Below are positions 19,301 to 27,135 of a DNA stretch of 64,000 nt, piece after piece (position 1 is the stretch's first letter; every line of letters starts with the position of its first letter). Below the pieces are notes generated by a model. The model had not been told where the DNA came from, did not search any database, and was given only the letters and a program-made list of their open reading frames with translations. The translations under genes were made by a program, and so were the position numbers. The DNA is from Planctomycetota bacterium (GTDB taxonomy: Bacteria; Planctomycetota; B15-G4): the NCBI GenBank assembly GCA_029259745.1, contig JAJDEO010000063.1, forward strand, positions 398,475-462,474. The letters are read 5' to 3'.

Positions 19301-19340
19301 GTTCGCTCGCTCGGCATGGCTCGCCGTCAGATCGCGTTGA
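16314..19340 (+). CDS. YfhO-like large membrane protein
   Basis: 1008 residues from a GTG start. The N-terminal two thirds hold about 11-13 hydrophobic helices. The first periplasmic loop (SDQVTQFQPWFKLTAERAAAGELPLWNPRAAAGQPL) is the hallmark of YfhO-type GT-C-fold proteins, which in Gram-positives take part in glycosylating lipoteichoic acid. The C-terminal part (from ~480) is a large soluble periplasmic region with interspersed helices, ending in VTDAFHTGWRAMLDD and a last membrane helix, also typical of the family. The gene converges on the SDR gene with a 14-nt overlap of coding ends. Confidence 0.75.
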   Translation: MIARLSLPVVLVLAAVLAGVVTRGVWLHGEVFSPADLALMHAPWDSVAPEDFVPSNPVLSDQVTQFQPWFKLTAERAAAGELPLWNPRAAAGQPLIANLQSAVFSPFALWRRVLSFDHALLAAALSKMLLAASGMALLLRLWKRSTAATALASLAFAFGGFQCVWLGWPQASTSAFLPWLLYVVERRVRRGDEQPSRFGGVGFAVLVGAMLLCGHIETALHVSMAVAGYVVLRLPWRRELRRSLGELVTIAGWSLVGLALASVQIAPFVDYLMQSHAYADRVSFGALWRAAPWDAWPFWLVLFAAVGAWCGLAAWTARCSRSTPMWVATLLLALGGAVLLAFAEELGLSNWYRLLVHPDAYGHPASAMAQPFTGERSYVELNGAFVGVLTLPLALLGLLAAPRAAVRTFAVLGSVAAIAAYRVPGLAALVDRIPLFDVSHNHRLMFVFGFCTCALAAFGVDALRGEQRDVEAPRRSLRAGMWGVVIAAALAFVMAPWTPRFTDDVPVESASRVAVTPSEADSDVVPGAEGIFGAVVPVTQTLEEGDALVVRGWAIAGDRVPGVRVTLEQGARRHDTVLDIEDFGAETDVELPFEWRDHPLARLATYEREFALAEFSNGPIWLTVTLVDGERDVVVEHRAVRFRASRDVAPRWWVTAAVALVLLVLATRITSSKAGTAWAWCAVLVVVADVGLFADVYHVTAPSELLYPETPLTTRLNELDGARVWGVGSTLLPANTAGVYGLSDVRSYDALEVERFEQFLALLEPAPGRARHPDEMLDVTHPLFALLDVEHVLAHEDWMAPIGAPLERLDEIAGVVVYRYTGGNTNAFVARRAENIDAALDATPAADAERGATPRERRQHARNVGAAIGSAYRGARDWRDVIVVEGAGEPITPPGEALPEGDPVEAEIEVLDIAPERRSWRVTSSAPAWFVVTDAFHTGWRAMLDDASTPIVPAFFGLRAVRIPAGTSTIVMTYEPFGFRFGAALTITALLALVIVFARSAWLAVRSR

Positions 19341-20127
19341 GGCGGCCGCCGTCGACGGGGAGGCTGACGCCGCGGATGTAGCTTGCGGCCGGCGAGGCGA
19401 GGAACGCGACGACGGCGGCGAGTTCGTCGGGCTTGCCGAGGCGCCCTTCGGGGACCGACGCGAGCCAGTCCTCGCGGATCTCGCCGACGCTGCGATCGCC
19501 TGTGGCAGCGATGTCCTCGGCGAGCGTGCGCAGACGGTCGGTGTCTGTGAAGCCAGGCAAGACGTTGTTGATCGTGACGCCCGGCGGCAGCTCGCGCGAC
19601 AGCGTCTTCGCCCAGCTCGCCATCGCACCGCGAATCGTGTTGCTGACACCGAGGCCCGCGATGGGTTCGCGCACGGACGTCGACACGATGTTGATGATGC
19701 GGCCGTAGTTGCTCTCGCGCATGCCCGGCAGCACGCGTCGCACGAGCAGGTGGCTCGCCAGGACGTGACGCCCGAATGCCTCCAGGAACTGTTCTTCGGT
19801 GGCTTCGAGCAGCGGGCCGGGCGCCGGTCCGCCGGTGTTGTTGACGAGGATGTGCACCGCGCCGTGGCGTCCGAGCAAGTCGTCGACGGTGGGGCCGAGT
19901 GCCTCGCGATCATCGAGATCGGCGACGATCGCGTTGGCCTCCGGCGCCCCGCGCGCGCGCAGCTCGGGCACGAGTGAGTTGAGCGCGTCACCTGAACGGG
20001 CCAGCACGGAGACACGGCTGCCGATCGACGCGAGCGCGAGGGCCGTCGCGCGGCCGATGCCGGCCGAGGCGCCGCAGACGAGAGCGTGGGGTGAATCGGT
20101 GAGCGAGGGGTCGGCGGGGGGCGTCAT
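19327..20127 (-). CDS. Short-chain dehydrogenase/reductase lacking the usual catalytic Tyr/Lys
   Basis: 266 residues with the SDR fold: cofactor motif VCGASAGIGRA, ADLDD, LVNNTGGP, and IINIVSTSV carrying the catalytic-Ser position. Where YxxxK is expected the sequence reads GVSNTIRGAMASWAKTL, so Tyr and Lys are replaced by Ser and Arg. A subgroup of SDRs annotated as 3-oxoacyl-ACP-reductase-like shares this change. The end GVSLPVDGGRLNAI is standard. The reaction is therefore uncertain. The last 14 nt overlap the convergent gene. Confidence 0.85.
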   Translation of the reverse strand: MTPPADPSLTDSPHALVCGASAGIGRATALALASIGSRVSVLARSGDALNSLVPELRARGAPEANAIVADLDDREALGPTVDDLLGRHGAVHILVNNTGGPAPGPLLEATEEQFLEAFGRHVLASHLLVRRVLPGMRESNYGRIINIVSTSVREPIAGLGVSNTIRGAMASWAKTLSRELPPGVTINNVLPGFTDTDRLRTLAEDIAATGDRSVGEIREDWLASVPEGRLGKPDELAAVVAFLASPAASYIRGVSLPVDGGRLNAI

Positions 20128-20205
20128 GGCGAGTTCTCCGAGGCGACGGGCGCACGAGAGTAGCGCGACGACGGCGCGCGTGCCCGCGTCGTCAGTTGTC
20201 GGGCG

Positions 20206-21546
20206 TCAGTTGTCGACCGAGAGGTCGATCGCGAGTTCGACGGGTTCGCGGCCGAGGGTGAACGTGCCTTCGAGGAGTTTCGGTGAGTCGGGCACGTCCC
20301 CGACCGCGACGTACGTGTACGTGCCCATGGGAAGCACGTAGTCGTCGGACGACTCAGGCCGGATGGCGACGACCGTGCGAAAGGGCGCGTCCTGTGCGAG
20401 CAATCGGACGTACCCGCTTCCGCGTGTTCGGAGCGTGAGCGAACTCGGCTCGGGATGTCCGACATCGATGAGTGTCACGCGGTTGAGGCCCTCGATGACG
20501 GCGCCTTGCCCGGCGGCCTCGGAGATGCGCGTGACGTCGTCGGTTCCCCGTTCGACTGTCCAAACGTAGTTGCCGGGCGGGATGTGCTCGATCTTGAACT
20601 TGCCGTCGTGCGAGACGCGCGCCCCGTAGTAACGCAGCCCCAACCAGGGTTCGCGGGTGTTGGCGACGACGCGCGTGTCTTCGCCATTCGTCGGCGGCGG
20701 AGTGAGCACGCCCGTCACGGTGGTGTCGCGTGCAAACTCGACGCTCACTGTTTGCGGCGACATGTCGACGACTTCGAACTCACCGAACGCGTCGATTGGG
20801 TCGGCCTGCGTCATGCCGTGCGGCATGGCCACGAAGACGTAGCGCCCGGGCCTGAAGTCACCGACGAGGGGGACGCTCGGGTCGGGGGTGCCCGTGATCA
20901 AACGAAAGCGTCCCGACGAAGCCTCTCGCGCGAGAACTTGTCCGACGGGCGTGTTTCCCTCGAAGGTCACGCGCGCCATGTCAGGCGAGCGGAGTGGACC
21001 CGTGGCGCGGAGTCGGACCATGCGCCGTTGGCGTGTCGCGCTGCCTTCGAAGGTGAGGTGTCCGAGCTGCATCGAGAGGGTGACGGGCGCGAGGCGCGAC
21101 GTGTACGTCCACTGGCCGTCGCGCGCGGGGACGACGACGACGTCATCGGAACCCACGGCGTCGGCGATCGTCAGCGTGGCGCTCAGCGACCACAATGTCG
21201 TGGCGCCGACGTTCAGGAGCTGCTCCTCGCGCAAGTCGTTGCCGAACTGATCGGCGAGTGTCCAATGGATGCCCCACTCGTCGCTCGGGCGTGTCTCGAC
21301 GGGCGCTGCGGGTTCGTCCACGGGAGCATCCACGACAGGTGGCGGCGCCGGTTCGAGCACATCCGCTTCGCCCTCCATGACGAGCGGGACATCCGACGAC
21401 GTCACGTCTTGGGAGGTCGGTTCGACCAGCGCGACATCGGCAGGCGATCCCTCTCCGAGCAGCAGCCACGCCGCGACGCCCACGAGTGCGACCACGACGA
21501 CGAGGATCGCACCGACGCTGCGGCTTCTCGAAGAGTTGGTCGTCAT
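20206..21546 (-). CDS. Membrane-anchored paralogue family, member 1
   Basis: 446 residues from the ATG at 21546 (MTTNSSRSRSVG). One N-terminal membrane segment (AILVVVVALVGVAAWLLL) is followed by an acidic/Pro-rich linker to about residue 90. The large exported part starts WGIHWTLADQFGNDLREEQLLNVG and shows a series of beta-rich repeats, including PGRYVFVAMPHG and PPGNYVWTVERG, which recall carboxypeptidase-regulatory-like (PEGA/CarboxypepD-type) beta-sandwiches. It shares layout and motifs with the proteins at 22592-23950 and 23950-25302. No known function. Confidence 0.75.
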   Translation of the reverse strand: MTTNSSRSRSVGAILVVVVALVGVAAWLLLGEGSPADVALVEPTSQDVTSSDVPLVMEGEADVLEPAPPPVVDAPVDEPAAPVETRPSDEWGIHWTLADQFGNDLREEQLLNVGATTLWSLSATLTIADAVGSDDVVVVPARDGQWTYTSRLAPVTLSMQLGHLTFEGSATRQRRMVRLRATGPLRSPDMARVTFEGNTPVGQVLAREASSGRFRLITGTPDPSVPLVGDFRPGRYVFVAMPHGMTQADPIDAFGEFEVVDMSPQTVSVEFARDTTVTGVLTPPPTNGEDTRVVANTREPWLGLRYYGARVSHDGKFKIEHIPPGNYVWTVERGTDDVTRISEAAGQGAVIEGLNRVTLIDVGHPEPSSLTLRTRGSGYVRLLAQDAPFRTVVAIRPESSDDYVLPMGTYTYVAVGDVPDSPKLLEGTFTLGREPVELAIDLSVDN

Positions 21547-21864
21547 CGTCGGTGACACGCCATGAAGGGGGGGCGTCCAGGGCTCGTGTTGTGAGCGGTC
21601 TGCATACGTTCGTGTCCCGAGCCCGGGCCTCGTGAAGGACGTACGATGACGTCATCGTCATCTTGCTGTCATGCACGCCGCGCGGCGTGTGAAGTGTGAT
21701 GTGTCCGTCACGCGACAGGTGCGAGCTTCGCGCGCACGAGCGTGGGACGATCGCGGCCGTGCCGTGATCGACTGAGGCCCGCTCACAGCCGCGTCCTGGA
21801 GAAGATCCGATGACCACTCGACCCATGCCGCTCGCCTCACCATACCCGTCTGGCTGCGAGTGTC
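21547..21864. promoter_or_regulatory. Divergent intergenic region with a 16-bp palindrome at 21643-21658
   Basis: The ~320-nt gap separates paralogue 1 (minus strand) from the membrane-protein gene (plus strand) and should contain both promoters. A perfect palindrome, acgatgacgtcatcgt, occupies 21643-21658 and could be an operator for a dimeric regulator. No other motif is clear. Confidence 0.3.
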
Positions 21865-22518
21865 GTGTCAGCTGCGCGTTTGCCTTGCGGCTCGCGCTGT
21901 TGCTGGAGCGGCGCGGAGACGGTTGTGTTCGGTGATCTCGCGGACGGCATCGGCTGGGTTCGGCGGCGCGTTTCGCTCGTTGCCGTCATCGCGCCGTCCG
22001 CGCTCTTCCTGGGGCTGACGTGGGCGACGCTGCACGACTTCGTCAGTCCGCAGAAGCCGACGCTCGAGGTCTTGTCCGTGGTTCTGCTCGTGCTCGCGGT
22101 GGCCATCTCCATGCTGAGCTACGCCGTGCGCCGCGAGGCCTTCCTGCTGTGGATGGCGGCGTTCGTGACGCTGTTCCTCCTGCGTGAACTGAAGGTCCTG
22201 CCGAGCAACGGTTTGTATCTGCTGCTGCTCCTGCTCGTTTGGAAAGGCTGGCGATCGCGCGAGGCGCTGCGCCCGCACATCGATCGCAGCGGCGTGGTGT
22301 CGACGATCGTCGCAGGCATGGTCGCGTACGGCATCGCGGTGCAGATCGACGAGCGCAACTGGATCCAGTGGATGCCGGGCACGAAGGCAACGGTGTGGTC
22401 GCCCGTCGAAGAAACCATGGAGGTGGCCGGTCACGTCGCGTTGGTCATCGCTGTCGTGCTTGCCGCGGTTCCGTGGCGGGTCGAGGTGCGTGGCGACGCC
22501 GTGCAGCCGAAAGCGTGA
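21865..22518 (+). CDS. Polytopic membrane protein, function unknown
   Basis: 217 residues with about five hydrophobic segments (near 35-58, 66-85, 91-107, 115-127 and 147-160, plus a last one near 185-203). No family recognised. It is the only plus-strand gene inside the minus-strand paralogue array and splits member 1 from members 2 and 3. The GTG start at 21865 is weakly supported; a GTG about 20 codons further in is an alternative. Confidence 0.6.
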   Translation: MSAARLPCGSRCCWSGAETVVFGDLADGIGWVRRRVSLVAVIAPSALFLGLTWATLHDFVSPQKPTLEVLSVVLLVLAVAISMLSYAVRREAFLLWMAAFVTLFLLRELKVLPSNGLYLLLLLLVWKGWRSREALRPHIDRSGVVSTIVAGMVAYGIAVQIDERNWIQWMPGTKATVWSPVEETMEVAGHVALVIAVVLAAVPWRVEVRGDAVQPKA

Positions 22519-22591
22519 CTGGCGAGAGCATCCGCGAGGGTGCGCTCTGCGTTGTCCATGACGACACGCCGTGCCGAAGCGGACGCGCGAG

Positions 22592-23950
22592 TCACTCGTC
22601 GTCGATGAGCTCGATCATGATCTCGAGTGGCTCGGACTCGATCGTGAACGTGCCTTCACGCGTCACCATGCCACCGTCGGGGACTTCGGCACGGGCGAGG
22701 TAGGCGTAGTTCCCGCGAGGCAGAGTCACGATCGCGGCTCGTTCGGTCGACACGTCGTAGGCCGACCAGAGCCTGCCGAACTCGTCGAGGAGATGAACGC
22801 GACCGCCGGCTTTGTTGACGCGGAGCGTGAGTGTGCCGCCGCCGACCACGCCGGCGTCGACGACCGTCACGCGGTTCTCATTCTCGGCGAGCGTTGCGCC
22901 CGAGACACCCGCCGAGATGGTTTCGCCGTCGCCGTTCTTGCGGTGAATCGCCCATGTGTAGGCGCCGGGTGCGACGCCTTCGATCGTGAACGATCCGTCT
23001 CCAGCAACCCGCGCCGCAAAGCGCACAGACGTCCACGACGCCGTGGGAACGGCACGGACGACGACGGTGTCGCCGGCTTTGGGCACCGGCACGAGGGTGC
23101 CGAGCACGGTCGCGGGGTTGCGGAAGTCGACATGCACCGTCTTGGGTTCTGAGCCCTCGATGGTGAACTCACCGAAGAAGAGGGGGTGCGGTTCGCGCAG
23201 CGGTCCGTGGGCCTTGGCTGCGAAGGCGTAGCGGCCGGGGGCGAAGAAGGCTGTGAGCGGGCCGGGCTCGTCCATGGAGTGCAGCACGACGCGCGACGAG
23301 TGCGAGTCGAGATCAACGGTTTCGACGATCGCGATGGCGCGGTCTGCCTCGAACATCACGTTCGCATGTCCTGGCGGTTCAATCGGACCCAGCGCCCGGA
23401 GCTCGACGTCTGGACGCTGTGTCGTTGCGATGCCCTGGAACGTCATGTGACCGAGCGTCAGCTTGACGTCGACGGGCGAGCGGCGCGTCGTGTACACGCT
23501 GGACCCCGTCGAGAACGCGTCGAGCGTGATGTGCGATTCCGTCGTTCCCACGTTGTCTGTGACAGCAAGCACGCCCGTCGATGTCCACCCATTGAAGACG
23601 CCGGCGTTGTGCAGCTGCGCGGTGCCGAGCTCGTCCCCGAACTCGTCGACAAGTCGCCAGGTGATGTACCAGCGGCTCTTGTCCTCGTCACTCCAATCGT
23701 CGAACGGCGCCGGCTCGGGCGCAGCGACGGGCTCGGTCTCGGGAGCGTCCTCCGCGACCTCGGTGTTCGCGAAACGAACCGCGTCGGCCGTGACGGCAAG
23801 CGGAGCACTCTGAACGGTCGCGTCGTCGCTCACGATCGTCTGCGAGTCCACGTCGGCGGGCCGAGATGTGTTGTCTGTGATGACGAAGACGACGGCGACC
23901 AACGCAACGAGGACAACGATCGCGAATCCGACCTTCTTCGTCGACGCCAT
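22592..23950 (-). CDS. Membrane-anchored paralogue family, member 2
   Basis: 452 residues from the ATG at 23950, which overlaps the stop of member 3 (TGATG); a GTG one codon earlier is also possible. Layout as in the relatives: short basic start, one membrane helix (VGFAIVVLVALVAVVFVI), acidic linker, then WYITWRLVDEFGDELGTAQLHNAGV and beta-rich segments FAPGRYAFAAKAHG, APGAYTWAIHRKNGDGE and LPRGNYAYLARAEVPDGG. Translational coupling to member 3 implies coexpression, perhaps as parts of one envelope assembly. Confidence 0.75.
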   Translation of the reverse strand: MASTKKVGFAIVVLVALVAVVFVITDNTSRPADVDSQTIVSDDATVQSAPLAVTADAVRFANTEVAEDAPETEPVAAPEPAPFDDWSDEDKSRWYITWRLVDEFGDELGTAQLHNAGVFNGWTSTGVLAVTDNVGTTESHITLDAFSTGSSVYTTRRSPVDVKLTLGHMTFQGIATTQRPDVELRALGPIEPPGHANVMFEADRAIAIVETVDLDSHSSRVVLHSMDEPGPLTAFFAPGRYAFAAKAHGPLREPHPLFFGEFTIEGSEPKTVHVDFRNPATVLGTLVPVPKAGDTVVVRAVPTASWTSVRFAARVAGDGSFTIEGVAPGAYTWAIHRKNGDGETISAGVSGATLAENENRVTVVDAGVVGGGTLTLRVNKAGGRVHLLDEFGRLWSAYDVSTERAAIVTLPRGNYAYLARAEVPDGGMVTREGTFTIESEPLEIMIELIDDE

Positions 23951-25302
23951 CACCGCACCTTCGCCGCCGACGCTGACTCCATCTCGCCGTCACCTCCGAG
24001 GTTGATCTCGATCTCCGTCGGGATCGCTCCGATCGAGAAGGTGCCTTCGCGCACGACGGGTTCTGTGGTGCTTCCGCCACCGGCCCAATAGCTGTAGTCG
24101 TCGCGTCCGAGGATGAATCTCTGCTCGCCCTCGTCGCGGAGCGGGAGCATCGCGTGTGTCGTGCCGCGGGTGTCAACGATGCGGAGCGTGCCTCGCCCGC
24201 GGTTGCGCACGACGAGCGTGCCTTCGTTGCCGACGTGCTCGTCGATGAGCGTGGCCGTGTTCGCGCCTTCGAGAACCGCGTGGTCGGTGTCGGTGTGCGA
24301 GAGGGTGATCGCCTCGTCGGTCCGGCGTTCGACGACGAAGGAATACGTACCCGGGGCGAGCTGCGCGAATCGGTAGGCGCCGTCCTGCGCGACGGTCGTC
24401 CGCGCGAGCGATGTCCACGGGGCCGACGCGACGTGTCCCATCAACGTCACCGACTCACGGTCACGCGGCGCGGGACGGAGCATGCCGCTGAGCGATGTCG
24501 GCTCCGCAATCACGACCTCGACGATCATCGGCTGCTCGTCGTGCACCATGAACTCGCCGTACGCGGTGCGTCCGTCGCCGACGATGGCGCGGTACTCGTA
24601 ATGGCCGCGGGGAAACCAGGCGATCGGTGCTCCGCGTGGAATCGTGGGTGTCGAGAGGCGCGAGGTATACGCGGTGGTTTCGATCGTCGCCACCATGTCG
24701 AGCGGGACTTTGCTGTCGAAGGTGACCTGCGCCATGTCGGGCGCCACGAGCAACTCGGTTGGACGCAAGGTGACGGTTGGTGGTCCACGCGTGGCGACAC
24801 CTTTGAAGGTGACCCGGTTGAGGTCGAGTGTGACGTCGACCGGCGACTCGAGCGACGTCTCGATCACACCGCTAACGCGGAAGAAGGGCTCGATCTCGAT
24901 CCGGTGCTCGTCCACCGTTCCGGCGCTGTCGACCGCGGTGATCGTGGCTCGCGCAGGCAGGGACGGGAGCAGGCCCGTATTCAGCAGCTGATAGAGATCG
25001 ACTTCACGGTCTTCCTGATCGGCGAGTCTCCAACGGATCGACCAAGGCGCCGACGGCTTGCTGTCTGCGGGCGCGTCTTCGGCGGACTCCGTTTCGGCGT
25101 CTGCGGCAGGCTCCACGGCGAGGGGCTCGGCCTCGGTGTCCGGTGTCAGCGGCGCTGACTGCCGCGGCGTGCTGGTGGCTTCATCGATGATGTCGACGTC
25201 AGCCGGCGCGCGGTCCTCGAACCACAGACGCGCAACGAGGCCCAGGACCACGAGCACGAGAATCAAACCGACTCCGCGCTTCCCAACCTGTCCCGCTGCC
25301 AT
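23950..25302 (-). CDS. Membrane-anchored paralogue family, member 3
   Basis: 450 residues. MAAGQVGKRGVGLILVLVVLG begins with the basic stretch and membrane helix seen in all members. An acidic linker leads to WSIRWRLADQEDREVDLYQLLNTGLLPSL, followed by the same order of beta segments (FPRGHYEYRAIVGDG, APGTYSFVVERRTDE, LGRDDYSYWAGGGS). First intact gene of the array in transcription order; the remnant of a fourth copy lies just upstream. Confidence 0.75.
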   Translation of the reverse strand: MAAGQVGKRGVGLILVLVVLGLVARLWFEDRAPADVDIIDEATSTPRQSAPLTPDTEAEPLAVEPAADAETESAEDAPADSKPSAPWSIRWRLADQEDREVDLYQLLNTGLLPSLPARATITAVDSAGTVDEHRIEIEPFFRVSGVIETSLESPVDVTLDLNRVTFKGVATRGPPTVTLRPTELLVAPDMAQVTFDSKVPLDMVATIETTAYTSRLSTPTIPRGAPIAWFPRGHYEYRAIVGDGRTAYGEFMVHDEQPMIVEVVIAEPTSLSGMLRPAPRDRESVTLMGHVASAPWTSLARTTVAQDGAYRFAQLAPGTYSFVVERRTDEAITLSHTDTDHAVLEGANTATLIDEHVGNEGTLVVRNRGRGTLRIVDTRGTTHAMLPLRDEGEQRFILGRDDYSYWAGGGSTTEPVVREGTFSIGAIPTEIEINLGGDGEMESASAAKVR

Positions 25303-25378
25303 CGTCAGCTCCTTCGATCACTGTGCTCGACTCGCGCTTCCCAACGCTCCCAGGATGCACGTGGCACGCGAACCTGGC

Positions 25379-25570
25379 CAGCTGCGAGACGGAACGGGCG
25401 CGCTCCGCAAGCGGTGTCTTCGACTCGCGTCGCTCGGACGCCGTCGGTGCGATGGCGCCGAGGTCTGCCTGCGTTTCACCGTCGAGCACGAAGTATGCGA
25501 CGACGCCGATCACGGCGGCGAGCACCACGACGAGGCCCACTCCGCGCTTCGCAGGGCCCTTCGTTGTCAT
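25379..25570 (-). pseudogene. 5' remnant of a fourth paralogue
   Basis: From the ATG at 25570 the translation MTTKGPAKRGVGLVVVLAAV continues through a membrane helix into ETQADLGAIAPTAS, clearly the N-terminus of the same family (compare KRGVGLILVLVV of member 3). After about 60 residues the similarity stops and the frame runs on to 25199 as unrelated sequence that overlaps member 3 in another phase. This is a truncated copy, not a full gene; its promoter may still serve the array. Confidence 0.65.
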
Positions 25571-25606
25571 GGCTCTCCCTCGCCTCGGTCAAACGCGGCT
25601 CTTCGG

Positions 25607-26371
25607 TCAGACGCGGCGCTCGACGCCGAGGATCTCGAAGACCTGGTCCTTGAGTTCGCGACAGCCACTGTCGTCGGGGTCGCGGGGACGCGAGTTGGGG
25701 TTGTCGATGACCGAGTGAACGACGGCCGGACGGCGCGTCATGACGGCGATGCGGTCGGACAGCTCGACGGCCTCCTCGACGTCGTGCGTCACCAGGATGC
25801 ACGTCTTCTTGGTTTCCTGCCAGATGTGCACGATCTCGCGCCGCATCTCGAGGCGCGTGAACGCATCGAGCGCGCCGAAGGGTTCGTCGAGGAACAGCAC
25901 GTCGGGCTCGACGGCCAGCGCGCGCGCAAACTCGACGCGCTGCTTCATGCCGCCCGACAGCTCGTTGGGGAACGCCTTCTCGAAGCCTTGGAGTCCGACG
26001 AGATTGATGTACTTCATCACGATCTCGTGCTTCTCATCGAACGCCATCTTCTTCCCGAGCCCGAAGCCGATGTTGTCCCACACGGAGTACCACGGAAAGA
26101 TCCCGGTCTCCTGGAAGACGAACACGCGCTTGCGCGACGGGCCGACGATGCCTTCGCCGTCGATGTCGATCGAACCCGACGTGACCTTCTCGAAGCCGGC
26201 CATGCAGTTGAGCAGCGTCGACTTGCCGCAGCCCGACGGTCCGACGATCGCGAGGAACTCGCCTTCGCGCACCTCGAGGTTGACGCCATCCAGCACCTGC
26301 ACGTCGTCCTTCTTCGTCGAGAAGGTCTTGTAGACGTCGCGCACGACGATCTTCGATGCCGGTTCACTCAT
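25607..26371 (-). CDS. ABC importer ATPase (nitrate/sulfonate/taurine type)
   Basis: 254 residues from the ATG at 26371. Walker A GPSGCGKST, Q-loop FVFQETGIFPW, signature LSGGMKQR, Walker B DVLFLDEPFGALD and H-loop LVTHDVEEAVEL are all intact. The Q-loop followed by PW and the overall length fit the SsuB/TauB/NrtD group. The start overlaps the permease stop by 4 nt. Together with the permease and the binding protein upstream it forms a complete importer. Confidence 0.92.
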   Translation of the reverse strand: MSEPASKIVVRDVYKTFSTKKDDVQVLDGVNLEVREGEFLAIVGPSGCGKSTLLNCMAGFEKVTSGSIDIDGEGIVGPSRKRVFVFQETGIFPWYSVWDNIGFGLGKKMAFDEKHEIVMKYINLVGLQGFEKAFPNELSGGMKQRVEFARALAVEPDVLFLDEPFGALDAFTRLEMRREIVHIWQETKKTCILVTHDVEEAVELSDRIAVMTRRPAVVHSVIDNPNSRPRDPDDSGCRELKDQVFEILGVERRV

Positions 26372-27135
26372 CGTTGCGCCATCCCGCGGCGTGCCAGGGC
26401 TGTCGACTCGACGCGCGCCATGGCCGTGTCGAGCAGCAACCCGATCACGGCGATCACGACCATCGCGGCCGACACGTAGTCCATTCGTAGTGCGTTGCGG
26501 GAGTCCATGACCTGGTAGCCGAGGCCGGTTTCGACACCGAGCATCTCGGCCGCCACGACGACGACCCATGCGATCCCGAGCGCGAGGCGCAGGCCCGTGA
26601 GGATCTGCGGCAGCGCAGCCGGCAATGCAACGCGCCGAAAGAACTCGAGCCCATTGACGCCGAAGTTCTCCGCCGAGCGCACGTACTTCACGTCGAGCGA
26701 AGCGATCGCCGACGTCGACGAGGTGATGATCGGGAAGAAGGCCGAGAGGAAGATCAGGAAGATCGCCGAGAGGTCGCTCGACATCGCGGTGCCGCCGAAC
26801 ATGATCACGGCGAAGGGCAGCCACGCGATCGGCGAGATCGGGCGCAGCGCCTGGATCAGCGGGTTGAACATGTTGCGCAGGCGCGGGAACCAACCGAACG
26901 CCATGCCGAGCGGGATCCCGATCAGCGCCGCGAGGCTGAAGCCCCACGCCACGCGAAAGACCGACGCGACGATGTTCTTCCACAGCAAGCCCTGGCGCGC
27001 GACGTCGATCAGGCCGACGATCGTGATCCAAGGGCCGGGCAGGTCGCCGATCGAGTTGCCGAGCGTGGCGAGGTGCCAGAAGCCCACGAAGACCGTGAAG
27101 CCGACGAGTGCCGGGAGGAACGTGCGCGGATTCAC
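26368..27135 (-). CDS. ABC importer permease (SsuC/TauC/NrtB-like)
   Basis: 255 residues with six hydrophobic helices. The EAA-loop coupling motif (AENFGVNGLEFFRRVALPAALPQILTGLR) precedes LALGIAWVVVVAAEMLG, both typical of taurine/sulfonate/nitrate permeases. A GTG start at 27135 overlaps the stop of the binding-protein gene by 4 nt, and the stop overlaps the ATPase start, so the three products are translationally coupled. Confidence 0.9.
   Translation of the reverse strand: MNPRTFLPALVGFTVFVGFWHLATLGNSIGDLPGPWITIVGLIDVARQGLLWKNIVASVFRVAWGFSLAALIGIPLGMAFGWFPRLRNMFNPLIQALRPISPIAWLPFAVIMFGGTAMSSDLSAIFLIFLSAFFPIITSSTSAIASLDVKYVRSAENFGVNGLEFFRRVALPAALPQILTGLRLALGIAWVVVVAAEMLGVETGLGYQVMDSRNALRMDYVSAAMVVIAVIGLLLDTAMARVESTALARRGMAQR

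Noticed and set aside
16770..20015. 1081-codon open frame on the minus strand
   Set aside because: Antisense shadow of the YfhO-like and SDR genes; Arg/Ala/His-rich composition typical of high-GC shadows and no domain.
25199..25378. Tail of the 123-codon frame starting at 25570 as a real short gene
   Set aside because: Similarity to the paralogue family ends near residue 60, and the tail overlaps member 3 in a different phase.
26372..27031. 220-codon upstream extension of the ABC ATPase frame
   Set aside because: It overlaps the permease gene in another phase and is Arg-rich; the ATG at 26371 with the ATGA overlap is the real start.
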